Assembly (NCBI RefSeq): GCF_003044275.1
Contig: NZ_PZPL01000001.1
Coordinates: forward strand, 2,852,001-2,916,000
DNA length: 64,000 bases
Direction of reading: 5' to 3'
DNA from: Rathayibacter caricis DSM 15933
GTDB lineage: Bacteria > Actinomycetota > Actinomycetes > Actinomycetales > Microbacteriaceae
Shown here: one piece after another, positions 42,645 through 51,133 of the stretch
Layout: each line of letters opens with the position of its first letter
How positions within the stretch are numbered: the stretch's first letter is position 1
Position numbers and translations under genes: made by a program
The notes under the pieces: generated by a model
The model's database searches: none
What the model saw: the letters and a program-made list of their open reading frames with translations, nothing else
Told to the model about the DNA's origin: nothing

Positions 42645-44330
42645 TCAGCTCTCGTCGAGCAGCGTCGCCTTCACCTCGCGGCGCAGCACCTTGCCGATCA
42701 TGTTGGTCGGCAGCTCGTCGATGACGACGATCCTCCGCGGCACCTTGTAGGGCGTGAGCGCCTCGCGGACGAGCGCGCGCGCCTCCGACTCGTCGAAGTG
42801 CGCGCCGGGCTCGAGCACGACGGCGGCCGCGACCATCTCGCCGCTGCGGGCGTCGGGGAGGCCGACGACCGCCGCGTCCCTGACCGAGGGGAGCCGGCGC
42901 AGGACCTCCTCGACCTCGGACGGAGCGACGTTGAAGCCGCCGGTGATGATGAGCTCCTTGATGCGGTCGACGAGGCTGATGAAGCCGTCCCCGTCCATCG
43001 TGGCGATGTCGCCGGTGCGGAACCAGCCGTCCGAGGTGAACGAGTCCGCGGTCTCCTGCGGCTTCCGGTGGTATCCGCGGAACACCTGCGGGCCTCGGAC
43101 CACGAGTTCGCCCTGCTCGCCGAGCGCGACGTCGACGGAGGGGTCCTCCGGGTCGACGATGCGCACGTCCGTCCCGGGCAGCGGCAGGCCGACGGTCCCG
43201 GCGCGCCGAGTGGGGCCGACCGGATTCGCCATCAGGACCGGCGAGGTCTCGGACAGGCCGTAGCCCTCGACGAGGGTGCCTCCCGTCTCCTGCTCGAAGC
43301 GGGCGACGAGCGCGGGGTCCAGCGGCATCGCCCCCGAGATGGCGATCTCGATGCCCTGCAGCGAGACGCCCTTCTCGCGGGCCCGCGCGGCGAGCCGCTC
43401 GGCGATCGGAGGAACGGCAGGCAGGAACGTCGCGGGGTGCTTGCGCACGACCTTCAGCACGAGGTCGGGGTCGAACTTGGGGAACAGCACCAGCCGCGCC
43501 CCCATGCTCATCGCGAAGGTGAGGCAGAGGGTGAGGCCGTAGGCGTGGAACATCGGCAGCACCGCGTAGACCACGCAGTCGCCGCGGCGCACCGTCGGCA
43601 CCCAGGAGCGGGACTGCGCGGCGTTCGCCGTCAGATTGCGGTGCGTGAGTTCGGCGCCCTTGGGAGTGCCGGTGGTCCCGCTCGTGTACTGGATCACCGC
43701 GAGGTCGTCGGTGGTCGGACGCGGGTGAGCGGGGTCGATCCGGCGACGCAGCAGCGAGTCCCACTCGATCGCGCCGCGCACGCGCCCGGTGAGAGCGGCG
43801 CGGGATTCGCGCGCCTTGCGGATCGGCAGGCGGAGGGCCGCGCGCATCGGCGCGGGCATCGCCCTGGTGAGGTCGACCGCTACGACGGTCTCGACCCCGA
43901 GATCGGCGGGCAGCTCCTGGACCAGGGGCACGATGCGATCCCAGGCGATCGCGACGCGCGCGCCGTGATCCTCGAACTGGTGCCGCAGCTCCCGCGGCGT
44001 GTAGAGCGGGTTGTGCTCGACGACCACCGCTCCCAGCCGGAGGACGGCGTAGAAGGCGACCACGTGCTGGGGGCAGTTGGGCAGGATCAGGGCGACCGGA
44101 TCGCCCTCGCGGACGCCCAGTCGGCGCAGGCCCTCGGCCACGCGCTCCACATCATCCGCGAGCTGGGCGTAGCTGGTCGCACGGCCGAAGAACTCCAGCG
44201 CGACCTTCTCGGGGTACTGCGCCGCCGACTCCGTCACGATGTCGAGGAGCGAGCCCTCGGGGGGCTCGAGCTCCGCCGGCACTCCGGGTGCGTAGCTGCG
44301 GATCCAGGGACGGGGCGCGGGGCTGCTCAC
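42645..44330 (-). CDS. Long-chain fatty-acid-CoA ligase (AMP-forming)
   Basis: A 561-residue acyl-CoA synthetase of the ANL superfamily, activating a fatty acid with ATP to acyl-AMP and then acyl-CoA. Signatures: P-loop IQYTSGTTGTPKGAELTHRN, VEGYGLSETSPV, GWFRTGDIATMDGDGFIS, VDRIKELIITGGFNVAPSEV and the C-terminal catalytic lysine in NMIGKVLRREVK. GTG at 44330 (VSSPAPRPW) is chosen because TAGAGT lies 7 nt upstream; a GTG three codons earlier is the alternative. The chain length of the substrate is not readable. Confidence 0.92.
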   Translation of the reverse strand: MSSPAPRPWIRSYAPGVPAELEPPEGSLLDIVTESAAQYPEKVALEFFGRATSYAQLADDVERVAEGLRRLGVREGDPVALILPNCPQHVVAFYAVLRLGAVVVEHNPLYTPRELRHQFEDHGARVAIAWDRIVPLVQELPADLGVETVVAVDLTRAMPAPMRAALRLPIRKARESRAALTGRVRGAIEWDSLLRRRIDPAHPRPTTDDLAVIQYTSGTTGTPKGAELTHRNLTANAAQSRSWVPTVRRGDCVVYAVLPMFHAYGLTLCLTFAMSMGARLVLFPKFDPDLVLKVVRKHPATFLPAVPPIAERLAARAREKGVSLQGIEIAISGAMPLDPALVARFEQETGGTLVEGYGLSETSPVLMANPVGPTRRAGTVGLPLPGTDVRIVDPEDPSVDVALGEQGELVVRGPQVFRGYHRKPQETADSFTSDGWFRTGDIATMDGDGFISLVDRIKELIITGGFNVAPSEVEEVLRRLPSVRDAAVVGLPDARSGEMVAAAVVLEPGAHFDESEARALVREALTPYKVPRRIVVIDELPTNMIGKVLRREVKATLLDES

Positions 44331-44337
44331 CCGCACC

Positions 44338-44343
44338 ACTCTA
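44338..44343 (-). promoter_or_regulatory. TAGAGT -10 element
   Basis: TAGAGT on the minus strand, 7 nt before the GTG at 44330; no Shine-Dalgarno in the gap. Confidence 0.5.
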
Positions 44344-44390
44344 GGCGCACGGGCCGACGCCGCCCCTCGGGCGGGCGCCGGCCACCGGCG

Positions 44391-45044
44391 TCAGGCTCGG
44401 GCGACCGCGTCCTCGACGGGCACGTCACCCGAGACGAGCTCCCAGGTCCGTCCGATGGACGCGGGCTGCTCGAGCACGGCGACGACCACGGCTGCGACGT
44501 CCTCGCGGGGGATGCTGCCGCGCTCGACGGTCTCACCCAGCTCGACCCGGCCGGTGCCCTCGTCGGTCGTGAGCCCGCCCGGACGCAGGATGGTCCAGTC
44601 GAGATCGGTGTTCCTCAGTGCGGTGTCGGCGTCGCGCTTGGCCTCGACGTAGGCGCGCCAGACCTTCTCGGTGTCCTCGGCCAGCGGCTCGTCGACGCCG
44701 ATCGCGCTGATCTGGACGAAGCGGCGGATTCCGGCCGCGGCCGCGGCCTCCTGGCTGAGCACGGAGGCGCCCAGGTCGACGGTCCGCTTGCGTTCGATCC
44801 CCGAGTCGGGGCCGGCGCCGGCGGTGAAGACGAGGGCGTCGACGCCCTCGAGCAGCGCCGCGAACTCCTCGGCGCTCGAGTTCTCGAGGTCGTGGACGAG
44901 CGGATCGCCGCCCAGTCGCACGATGTCCTCGGCGTGCTCGGGGTTCCTGATCACTCCGACGGACTCGTGTCCGGCGTCGTAGAGCAGGTGCAGGATCTGC
45001 TGACCCACCTTGCCGTGGGCTCCGATGACGGCGACTCGTGCCAT
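44391..45044 (-). CDS. NAD(P)H-binding atypical SDR
   Basis: A 217-residue Rossmann-fold protein of the NAD(P)-binding/atypical SDR type (NmrA/YwnB-like). The dinucleotide loop is VAVIGAHGKVGQQI near the N-terminus; later motifs are ALVFTAGAG, FVQISAIGVD, YVEAKRDAD and WTILRPGGLT. It lacks the classical YxxxK in its usual form, so dehydrogenase activity is uncertain. ATG with GGAGAGG 7 nt upstream. Stand-alone. Confidence 0.85.
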   Translation of the reverse strand: MARVAVIGAHGKVGQQILHLLYDAGHESVGVIRNPEHAEDIVRLGGDPLVHDLENSSAEEFAALLEGVDALVFTAGAGPDSGIERKRTVDLGASVLSQEAAAAAGIRRFVQISAIGVDEPLAEDTEKVWRAYVEAKRDADTALRNTDLDWTILRPGGLTTDEGTGRVELGETVERGSIPREDVAAVVVAVLEQPASIGRTWELVSGDVPVEDAVARA

Positions 45045-45139
45045 GCGTGTTCCTCTCCTCGGCGGGGCGCGGGGCCCCGGTGCTTCCTCCGCCGCGGCGG
45101 CGGTGGCCCCATCCTGCCTGCGGCGGATGGGAGTGGCGT

Positions 45140-45733
45140 TCAGGCTGCCAGGCGGTCGTCGCGCCCGGTGACGGCGAGCAGGCGCGTCTGCAGCGGTGCG
45201 TCCTCGCCGACGGGGACGGGAGCGGCGAACAGCCCGCTCGCGCGCAGCGTCTCCTCCTGCGGCGCGAACAGCTCCCAGACGGCCGCCACGAGCTCCTCGT
45301 CGAGCGTCTCGTCGGTCCCGGTGGCGCGGGCGAGGTCCCAGGCGTGGATGGTGACGTCCGACACCTGCTCCCGGACCAGCTCGAGCGCCGTGACGGAGTC
45401 GCGACCGAGGCGCAGGACGGCCTCCGGTCGGGCGGAGGAGGCGGCTGCACGCGTGTCGGCAGTGACCCGGCTCCACTCGCTGCGCAGGTCGCTGCCGACC
45501 GGCTCGAGGCGGATCGGGGACTCGTCTCCGCCGGACAGCAGCGTGTGCGCGCGCTGCTGCTCGCGGACGACGTGCAGCACGAGCGCGCGGGTGTCCCATT
45601 CGGTGTCGGGCGTCGGCGCCGACCAGTCCACGACGGCGGCCAGGCGGCTCTCGAAGGCGGCGTGCGCGCGCTGCTGCAGGTCGAGCCAGCGGCTCATCTC
45701 GGTGGCGGTGGGGGAGGCGGGCTCGTGCGTCAT
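45140..45733 (-). CDS. DinB-fold protein, TIGR03086/maleylpyruvate-isomerase-like
   Basis: A 197-residue four-helix-bundle protein. WLDLQQRAHAAFESRLAAV at the start, DWSAPTPDTEWDTRALVLHV with a metal-ligand type His, then DVTIHAWDLARATGTDETLD, the second conserved His-containing motif. These fit the DinB_2/MDMPI group (TIGR03086 family), which are mycothiol-dependent or metal-binding proteins in actinobacteria. ATG at 45733 is preceded by CCGGAGAAGAC. Divergent from dinB. The reaction is unknown. Confidence 0.78.
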   Translation of the reverse strand: MTHEPASPTATEMSRWLDLQQRAHAAFESRLAAVVDWSAPTPDTEWDTRALVLHVVREQQRAHTLLSGGDESPIRLEPVGSDLRSEWSRVTADTRAAASSARPEAVLRLGRDSVTALELVREQVSDVTIHAWDLARATGTDETLDEELVAAVWELFAPQEETLRASGLFAAPVPVGEDAPLQTRLLAVTGRDDRLAA

Positions 45734-45897
45734 GTCTTCTCCGGAGCGTCGTCGTCGGTGCTCGGGACAACCCGGATCGGCACCGGGCCATTCCCGCAGC
45801 GGATGGGAGCCTCCTCCTCGCTCGTCGCCGAGCGCCGTGTCGGAGGTGCGTGCGAGCATGTCAGGACGGCATCGGTAGAGGGCGAGCAGGACGGCAC

Positions 45898-47178
45898 GTG
45901 AGCAAACAGGACGGAAGCGGCCGACAGGTCACGCTCGACCCCGTCGACGATCCGCGCGCCAGCATCCTGCACATCGACATGGACGCGTTCTTCGCCTCCG
46001 TCGAGCTGCTCGAGCGACCCGACCTGCGCGGTCGCCCGGTGATCGTCGGGCACATCGGCTCCCGGTCCGTCGTCACCGCCGCGACCTACGAGGCCCGGCG
46101 CTACGGGGTCAACTCGGCGATGCCCATGGCCGTGGCGCTCCGCCGCTGCCCGCAGGCCGTCGTGCTCGAGCCGCACATGGACCGCTACCGCGAGGCGTCC
46201 CGGCGGGTCATGGCCATCTTCGACTCCTTCACCCCGCTCGTCGAGCGGCTGAGCATCGACGAGGCGTTCCTCGACGTGGCGGGAGCGCGTCGCCTGTCCG
46301 GCACGCCCTTCGCCATCGGCACCGCGATCCGCGAGCGCGTCCACTCGGAGCTCGGCCTCACCTGCTCCGTCGGGATCGCCAGCACGAAGTTCGTCGCTAA
46401 GCTGGCCTCCGGACGCTCGAAACCCGACGGCCTGCTCGTCGTGCCGTCCGACGGCGTGCGCGAGTTCCTCGATCCGCTGCCCGTGAGCGCACTCTGGGGC
46501 GTCGGAGCGAGCACGGAGGAGGCGCTGCTGCGCCGCGGATTGACCACCGTCGCCGGCGTCGCCGCGACCCCGCTGGCCGTGTTGATCTCCTCGCTCGGCG
46601 AGGCGACCGGTCGCCGCCTGCACGCCCTGTCGAACGGAGTGGACCCGCGCCCCGTCGACACCCGCGTCGTCGAGAAGAGCGCGGGCCACGAGATCACCTT
46701 CGCCGACGACGTCGCCGACCCCGAGCTGGTCCGTCGCGAGCTCCTGAGGCTCTGCGACAAGGTCGCGGTCCGCCTGCGTCGCGGCGGAGTGCGCTGCCGC
46801 ACGGTGGCGGTCAAGGTGCGCTTCGGCGACTTCAGCACGCTCACCCGCTCCCGGACGCTGCCCGAGGCGACGGACGTGGCGCGGGTCCTCTACGAGGCGT
46901 CGTCGGCACTGCTGGAGGCGGCGAACCCGATGCGCCGACCCGTGCGCCTCATCGGCGTGCGCGGCGAGCAGCTCGTCGACGGCGACGAGGTCGCCTTCTC
47001 GCTCTGGAACGACTCCGACGACTGGCGCGACGCCGAGCTCGCCGTCGACGGGGTCGCGGCACGCTTCGGCACGGGGGCGGTCCGACCCGCCTCGCTGCTG
47101 GCGCGTTCGGCGCCGGAGTCGGCGAAGGGCATCGACCTCAGCGACACGCTCGCTACGCGGAGCCGATCGTCAGACTGA
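45898..47178 (+). CDS. dinB: DNA polymerase IV
   Basis: Y-family translesion polymerase (426 residues). Catalytic motifs: ILHIDMDAFFASVELLERPD, RYGVNSAMPM, ERLSIDEAFLDVAGARRLSG and TCSVGIASTKFVAKLAS; the little-finger domain follows (GHEITFADDVADPELVRREL). GTG at 45898 gives a 19-residue lead before the polymerase motif. An in-frame GTG at 45850 is possible. No obvious LexA box was noticed upstream. The 3' end overlaps the convergent EEP gene by 26 bp. Confidence 0.93.
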   Translation: MSKQDGSGRQVTLDPVDDPRASILHIDMDAFFASVELLERPDLRGRPVIVGHIGSRSVVTAATYEARRYGVNSAMPMAVALRRCPQAVVLEPHMDRYREASRRVMAIFDSFTPLVERLSIDEAFLDVAGARRLSGTPFAIGTAIRERVHSELGLTCSVGIASTKFVAKLASGRSKPDGLLVVPSDGVREFLDPLPVSALWGVGASTEEALLRRGLTTVAGVAATPLAVLISSLGEATGRRLHALSNGVDPRPVDTRVVEKSAGHEITFADDVADPELVRRELLRLCDKVAVRLRRGGVRCRTVAVKVRFGDFSTLTRSRTLPEATDVARVLYEASSALLEAANPMRRPVRLIGVRGEQLVDGDEVAFSLWNDSDDWRDAELAVDGVAARFGTGAVRPASLLARSAPESAKGIDLSDTLATRSRSSD

Positions 47179-48076
47179 CGGGCCGGTGATCCGATCCGTT
47201 GGGCGGCAGGACCTCGACGGTCGCCGCGGGCACGCCGTCGGCGAGGGCGTGGTCGAGGCCGACCAGCGGGAGGAGCGACGGCCACGTGGCAGGGAACCCG
47301 ATGCCCGAGGTGCGCACGAGCCCGGCCTGCTCGAGCACCGGGGCGAGCAGGTGGTCGTCGGTCGCCGTGTTGAAGTCGCCCACGACGAGAGTCCTCGGGG
47401 ACTCGTCCGCCGCGAGGGCATCGGCCAGACCGGCGAGTGTCGCATCGCGCTCCTCGTGGTCGCCCAGTCGGAACGACGCCAGATGCACGACGAAGAGCCG
47501 GGTCGTGCCCAGCGTGGTGCCGATGTCGACCGCGAGCGCGCGGTCCCAGCCGAGCCCCAGATCCAGCGGCTCGCCGTTCGAGAGCACTCCCCGACTCCAG
47601 ACGCCCACTGTCCCGACGACGTAGGAGTGCGGGTAGGCCTCCGACAGCTCGTCGTCGACCGCGTCGCGCGCGTCGGCGGTCAACTCCTGCAGCGCGATCA
47701 CGTCGGGCTCGGCAGAGGCGAGCTCCGCCGCGGCGGCGCCGGCCTCGCCGCTGCCGCCGATGTTCTGGCTGACGACCGTGAACGAACCGGAGCGCACAGC
47801 GGCAGCAGGCACCGCGACGGGCAGGACGAGCACCCCGTAGACCATCGCGAGCACCGTCACGGCCGCACCGGCACCGCGCGAGCGCAGGGCGACGGCCGAG
47901 GCGACGAGCAGGAGCACCGCGAGTCCGGACCACGGGATCGCGGTCTCGACGACCGACAACCAGCCCGACGCCTCCGGGAGCACGCGGTGGAAGGCGAGGA
48001 ACGCGGCCAGCCCCGTGCTCGCCACCGCGACCGCGGTCGAGCGGACCGGGTGTCGACGGCGGGGGCGGGAAGGCAT
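47153..48076 (-). CDS. Endonuclease/exonuclease/phosphatase family membrane protein
   Basis: A 307-residue protein with three N-terminal membrane segments (about 14-31, 43-63, 69-92) and an EEP (DNase I-like) domain outside the membrane. Catalytic motifs: VSQNIGG (Asn), VIALQELT (Glu), VVGDFNTA (Asp, Asn), VGLDHAL and GSDHRPVS (Asp, His). Actinobacterial relatives are surface nucleases or phosphodiesterases; the substrate is unknown. Its 3' end overlaps dinB by 26 bp. Starts ATG (MPSRPRRRHP). Confidence 0.88.
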   Translation of the reverse strand: MPSRPRRRHPVRSTAVAVASTGLAAFLAFHRVLPEASGWLSVVETAIPWSGLAVLLLVASAVALRSRGAGAAVTVLAMVYGVLVLPVAVPAAAVRSGSFTVVSQNIGGSGEAGAAAAELASAEPDVIALQELTADARDAVDDELSEAYPHSYVVGTVGVWSRGVLSNGEPLDLGLGWDRALAVDIGTTLGTTRLFVVHLASFRLGDHEERDATLAGLADALAADESPRTLVVGDFNTATDDHLLAPVLEQAGLVRTSGIGFPATWPSLLPLVGLDHALADGVPAATVEVLPPNGSDHRPVSLTIGSA

Positions 48077-48164
48077 CCTCGATCATCGCATCGGCTCCCT
48101 CGACCGGGATGGGGGAGTGCTGTGCGCGCCCGCGCGGCGGTTGTCGCCGCCGAGAGCCGCGGAG

Positions 48165-48170
48165 TAGCGT
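48165..48170 (+). promoter_or_regulatory. TAGCGT -10 element
   Basis: TAGCGT lies 6 nt before the ATG at 48177 and no Shine-Dalgarno is present: a leaderless start. Confidence 0.55.
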
Positions 48171-48176
48171 TCGGGC

Positions 48177-48503
48177 ATGCCCAACATCGCCGTGTCCCTG
48201 GCCGACAAAGTCACCTCCGCGGGTACCGCGACGATCTACGGGGAGCCCGTGAGCGTCGACGGCGCCACGATGGTCCCGGTCGCCCTCCGCTGGTTCGGCT
48301 TCGGCGGGGGCAGCGGATCCGAGGACGGTCAGGAGGGCGGTGGTGGCGGCGGCGGTGCGGTCATGCCGATCGGCGCCTACATCAAGGACGACCTCGGCCT
48401 GCGCTTCCAGCCCAACATCGTGTCGGTGCTCGCTGTCGGCATCCCGTTCGTGTGGGTGACCGGCAAGGCGCTCGCACGCATCGTGCGGGCCCTGAAGAAG
48501 TAG
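48177..48503 (+). CDS. GerW/YtfJ-like small protein
   Basis: A 108-residue protein, probably of the GerW/YtfJ family: SLADKVTSAGTATIYGEPVS, MVPVALRWFGFGGGSG, a Gly-rich loop, then MPIGAYIKDDLGLRF. The last ~35 residues include a hydrophobic stretch (VLAVGIPFVWVTGKALARIV). Named for a spore protein of Bacillus, but widespread in non-sporulating actinobacteria, where the role is unknown. Leaderless ATG. Convergent with the next gene, 6 bp apart. Confidence 0.75.
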   Translation: MPNIAVSLADKVTSAGTATIYGEPVSVDGATMVPVALRWFGFGGGSGSEDGQEGGGGGGGAVMPIGAYIKDDLGLRFQPNIVSVLAVGIPFVWVTGKALARIVRALKK

Positions 48504-48509
48504 GGGCGC

Positions 48510-48875
48510 TCAGCGCGTCCGGATCGGGCGCGCGGTGAACCAGGTCGTCTTGGTGCGGCCGAATCCGACGACGAGTCGCTCCGCGTCGGTCGGGCGTCGC
48601 GGGTCGTACACGACGACGACGGGCTCGCCCGCCATCCACGCGTCCCCTCGACGCTGCGGCGTCTTCAGAGCGCGCCGCTCCTCGCCGTTCTCGAGCCGGT
48701 AGGCGACGAGCAGACGCCCGGCCCGCGCTCCCGGGTCGTCCGCGATCACGCGCCCGCGGACTCGCCTGCCCTGTGCCAGCAGCTCGCGGCGGAGGCGTCG
48801 TCGCCGCTCATGGACGAGCACCTGCAGCAGCAGGAGCAGCAGGACGGCGAGAACGACGACCACCGACCACAGCAT
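48510..48875 (-). CDS. DUF3592-like membrane-anchored protein
   Basis: A 121-residue protein: one N-terminal membrane helix (SVVVVLAVLLLLLLQVLVHE) followed by a basic region and a small beta domain (GRRVRGRVIADDPGARAGRL ... VVVVYDPRRPTDAERLVVGF), matching the pattern of DUF3592. ATG at 48875 is chosen because the helix begins at residue 3; the longer frame would run back through the TPP riboswitch region of the divergent gene. No function can be given. Confidence 0.7.
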   Translation of the reverse strand: MLWSVVVVLAVLLLLLLQVLVHERRRRLRRELLAQGRRVRGRVIADDPGARAGRLLVAYRLENGEERRALKTPQRRGDAWMAGEPVVVVYDPRRPTDAERLVVGFGRTKTTWFTARPIRTR

Positions 48876-48881
48876 GCTGTC

Positions 48882-48887
48882 TATGAT
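48882..48887 (+). promoter_or_regulatory. TATGAT -10 element of the thiamine operon
   Basis: TATGAT lies 9 nt upstream of the first riboswitch pairing bases; it places the transcript start at the edge of the TPP element. Confidence 0.5.
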
Positions 48888-48895
48888 TGCTGACG

Positions 48896-48982
48896 AACAC
48901 GGGAGTCCGGTGCACCGGACTGAGAGGAAGGCTTTCAGCCTTCGACCGTCGAACCTGATCTGGGTCATGCCAGCGAAGGAAC
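48896..48982 (+). promoter_or_regulatory. TPP riboswitch (THI element)
   Basis: The conserved THI bases are present in order: ACACGGGAGTCC for the first arm, CTGAGA at 48920-48925, ACCTGATCTGGGT at 48953-48965 and ATGCCAGCGAAGGAA at 48967-48981. The variable P3 arm is GGAAGGCTTTCAGCCTTC. It binds thiamine pyrophosphate and should repress the ykoEDC operon when thiamine is sufficient. Confidence 0.95.
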
Positions 48983-49005
48983 GTTTCGATCTCCTCTTAC
49001 TACCC

Positions 49006-49036
49006 GTGCCCTCCATTCGCTTCCACGAAAGGGCAC
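49006..49036 (+). promoter_or_regulatory. Hairpin covering the ykoE ribosome site
   Basis: GTGCCCT (49006-49012) can pair with AGGGCAC (49030-49036). The second arm includes the AAAGGG ribosome site of the GTG at 49041. It is the likely translational off-switch of the TPP riboswitch; no T-tract terminator is seen. Confidence 0.6.
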
Positions 49037-49040
49037 GTCA

Positions 49041-49682
49041 GTGCAGAACACCACCACCCCCTCCGCCCGCACCGCTCCGCGCCGCGATCTGCGCTGGCGC
49101 GTCGTCGACATCGTCGTGGCGAGCGTCGTCGCCGTCGCGAGCGGCATCGTCTTCTGGGCCTGGGGCCTGGCGACGAACGTCCTCGGCCTCGCGTTCGAGT
49201 TCCTCCCCGGGCTCGGCGGGATCCTCGGCGGCGGCTGGCTCTTCGCCGGTGTCCTCGGCGGTCTCATCATCCGCAAGCCCGGTGCAGCGCTCTACACCGA
49301 GCTGCTCGCCGCGGTCGTCTCCGCGCTCATCGGCACCCAGTGGGGCTACCTGGTCCTGCTCTCCGGGCTCGTGCAGGGTCTGGGTGCCGAGCTGATCCTG
49401 GCCCTGTTCCTCTACCGCAGCGGCCGCCCGATCGTCGCTCTGCTCGCCGGAGCGGGGGCCGGGCTCGCGCTCGCGATCAACGATCTGCTCCTCTGGTACG
49501 TCGGAGTCGACGGGCTCTTCGCCACGGTCTACATCGTGTCCTCGATCGTCTCCGGCATCCTTCTCGCGGGCCTGCTCCCGTGGCTCGCGGTCCGCGGACT
49601 GGCCGCCTCCGGAGCGCTCGACCGCTTCGCCTCGGGACGCGAGGGCCGGGTGATCGACGGAGCGGCCGCGGGCGCCCGATGA
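49041..49682 (+). CDS. ykoE: ECF transporter S component YkoE (HMP/thiamine)
   Basis: A 213-residue integral membrane protein with about six hydrophobic segments (WRVVDIVVASVVAVASGIVF, GLGGILGGGWLFAGVLGGLI, YLVLLSGLVQGLGAELILAL). It matches the YkoE substrate-binding subunit for hydroxymethylpyrimidine or thiamine. The TPP riboswitch upstream supports this. GTG start with AAAGGG about 8 nt upstream inside a hairpin. Overlaps ykoD by 4 bp. Confidence 0.93.
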   Translation: MQNTTTPSARTAPRRDLRWRVVDIVVASVVAVASGIVFWAWGLATNVLGLAFEFLPGLGGILGGGWLFAGVLGGLIIRKPGAALYTELLAAVVSALIGTQWGYLVLLSGLVQGLGAELILALFLYRSGRPIVALLAGAGAGLALAINDLLLWYVGVDGLFATVYIVSSIVSGILLAGLLPWLAVRGLAASGALDRFASGREGRVIDGAAAGAR

Positions 49683-51133
49683 GCGGCGCGGCGGTCTCCG
49701 CCCGCGGATGGAGTTGGCGGCACGCCGGGCGCTCCCGTTCCGCGGTCACCGGGCTCGATCTCGAGATCGCAGCCGGGGAGCGGGTGCTCCTGCTCGGACC
49801 CTCGGGCGCGGGCAAGAGCACCCTCCTGCACGCTCTCGCCGGAGTCCTCGGCGGCGAGGAGGACGGCGCGTCGACCGGCGCGCTCGTCCTGGACGGGGAC
49901 GCACCGGTCCGTCGTCGCGGAGTCGCGGGCCTCGTGCTCCAGGATCCGGACACGCAGGCGGTGCTCGCCCGCGTGGGCGACGACGTGGGCTTCGCCTGCG
50001 AGAACCTCGGTGTCCCGGCGGGCGAGATCCCGGAGCGGGTGCGGCAGGCGCTCGACGACGTCGGGCTGGATGTCGCGCTGGACCGTTCCACCTCGGCGCT
50101 CTCGGGTGGTCAGAAGCAGAGGCTCGCCCTGGCGGGTGTGCTGGCGATGCGCCCCCGACTCCTGCTGCTGGACGAGCCGACCGCGAATCTCGACCCCGAC
50201 GGGGTCCGCGAGGTGCGCGACGCGGTCCAGCGCAGCACGGCGCGCAGCGGGGCGACCCTCGTCGTCGTCGAGCACCGGGTCGACGTGTGGGTCGATCTCG
50301 TCGATCGGATCGTCGTGCTCGGCTCGGACGGCGCGGTGATCGCCGACGGCGCTCCGTCGACCGTGCTCGTGGAGGCCCGCGCGGTCCTCGAGGCCGCCGG
50401 CGTGTGGCTGCCGGGGGAGCGCCCCGCGCGGCGCCCGGGACCGGACGGCGCCGCCCCTCCGGCGCTGCGCACCGTGGATCTGGCCATCGCGCGACCGCTC
50501 TTCGGAGTCCGCCACCCGCCCCGCGTCTCGGAGGGACTGGACGTCAAGATCGGACAGGGCCGGGTCACCGCCGTCCTCGGGCCCAACGGAGCGGGCAAGT
50601 CGACCCTCGCGCTGACCCTGGCCGGGCTCCTGGATCCGGCGGCGGGACAGGTCATCGCGTCGGACGAGGTCCGGGCCGGGGCGTCCCCGCATCCGCACCG
50701 CTGGCGCTCGAGGGAGCTCGCGGATCGGGTCGCGATGGTCTTCCAGGAGCCGGAGCACCAGTTCCTCACGGCGCGAGTGCGGCAGGAGCTGCACCTCGGC
50801 GCCCGCGACGAGGCGGAGCGCTCGCGCGCCGACGCGATGCTCGAGCGGCTCGGGCTGTCCTCGCTCGCCCACGCCAATCCGTTCACGCTGTCGGGCGGGG
50901 AGAAGCGGCGCCTCGCCGTCGCCTCCGCTCTGGTGCGCCGGCCGTCGGTCGTCGTGCTCGACGAGCCGACCTTCGGCCAGGACCGCCGCACCTGGGACGT
51001 GGTCGTGGACCTGCTGGCCGAGCTGCGTGCGGACGGGCGCGCGATCCTCACCGTCACGCACGACGAGCACCTCGTCGACGCGCTCGCCGATGCCGTCCTG
51101 CCGCTGGGCGCGGCTCAGGAGGTGCGGCGATGA
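49679..51133 (+). CDS. ykoD: ECF transporter energising ATPase, two ABC domains (YkoD)
   Basis: A 484-residue protein carrying two ABC ATPase domains in one chain. Domain 1: Walker A GPSGAGKST, signature LSGGQKQRLALAG, Walker B LLLLDEPTANLD. Domain 2: Walker A GPNGAGKST, signature LSGGEKRRLAVAS, Walker B VVVLDEPTFGQD. It hydrolyses ATP to drive uptake by YkoE with YkoC. Overlaps both neighbours by 4 bp, so the three subunits are made in coupled fashion. Confidence 0.94.
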   Translation: MSGAAVSARGWSWRHAGRSRSAVTGLDLEIAAGERVLLLGPSGAGKSTLLHALAGVLGGEEDGASTGALVLDGDAPVRRRGVAGLVLQDPDTQAVLARVGDDVGFACENLGVPAGEIPERVRQALDDVGLDVALDRSTSALSGGQKQRLALAGVLAMRPRLLLLDEPTANLDPDGVREVRDAVQRSTARSGATLVVVEHRVDVWVDLVDRIVVLGSDGAVIADGAPSTVLVEARAVLEAAGVWLPGERPARRPGPDGAAPPALRTVDLAIARPLFGVRHPPRVSEGLDVKIGQGRVTAVLGPNGAGKSTLALTLAGLLDPAAGQVIASDEVRAGASPHPHRWRSRELADRVAMVFQEPEHQFLTARVRQELHLGARDEAERSRADAMLERLGLSSLAHANPFTLSGGEKRRLAVASALVRRPSVVVLDEPTFGQDRRTWDVVVDLLAELRADGRAILTVTHDEHLVDALADAVLPLGAAQEVRR

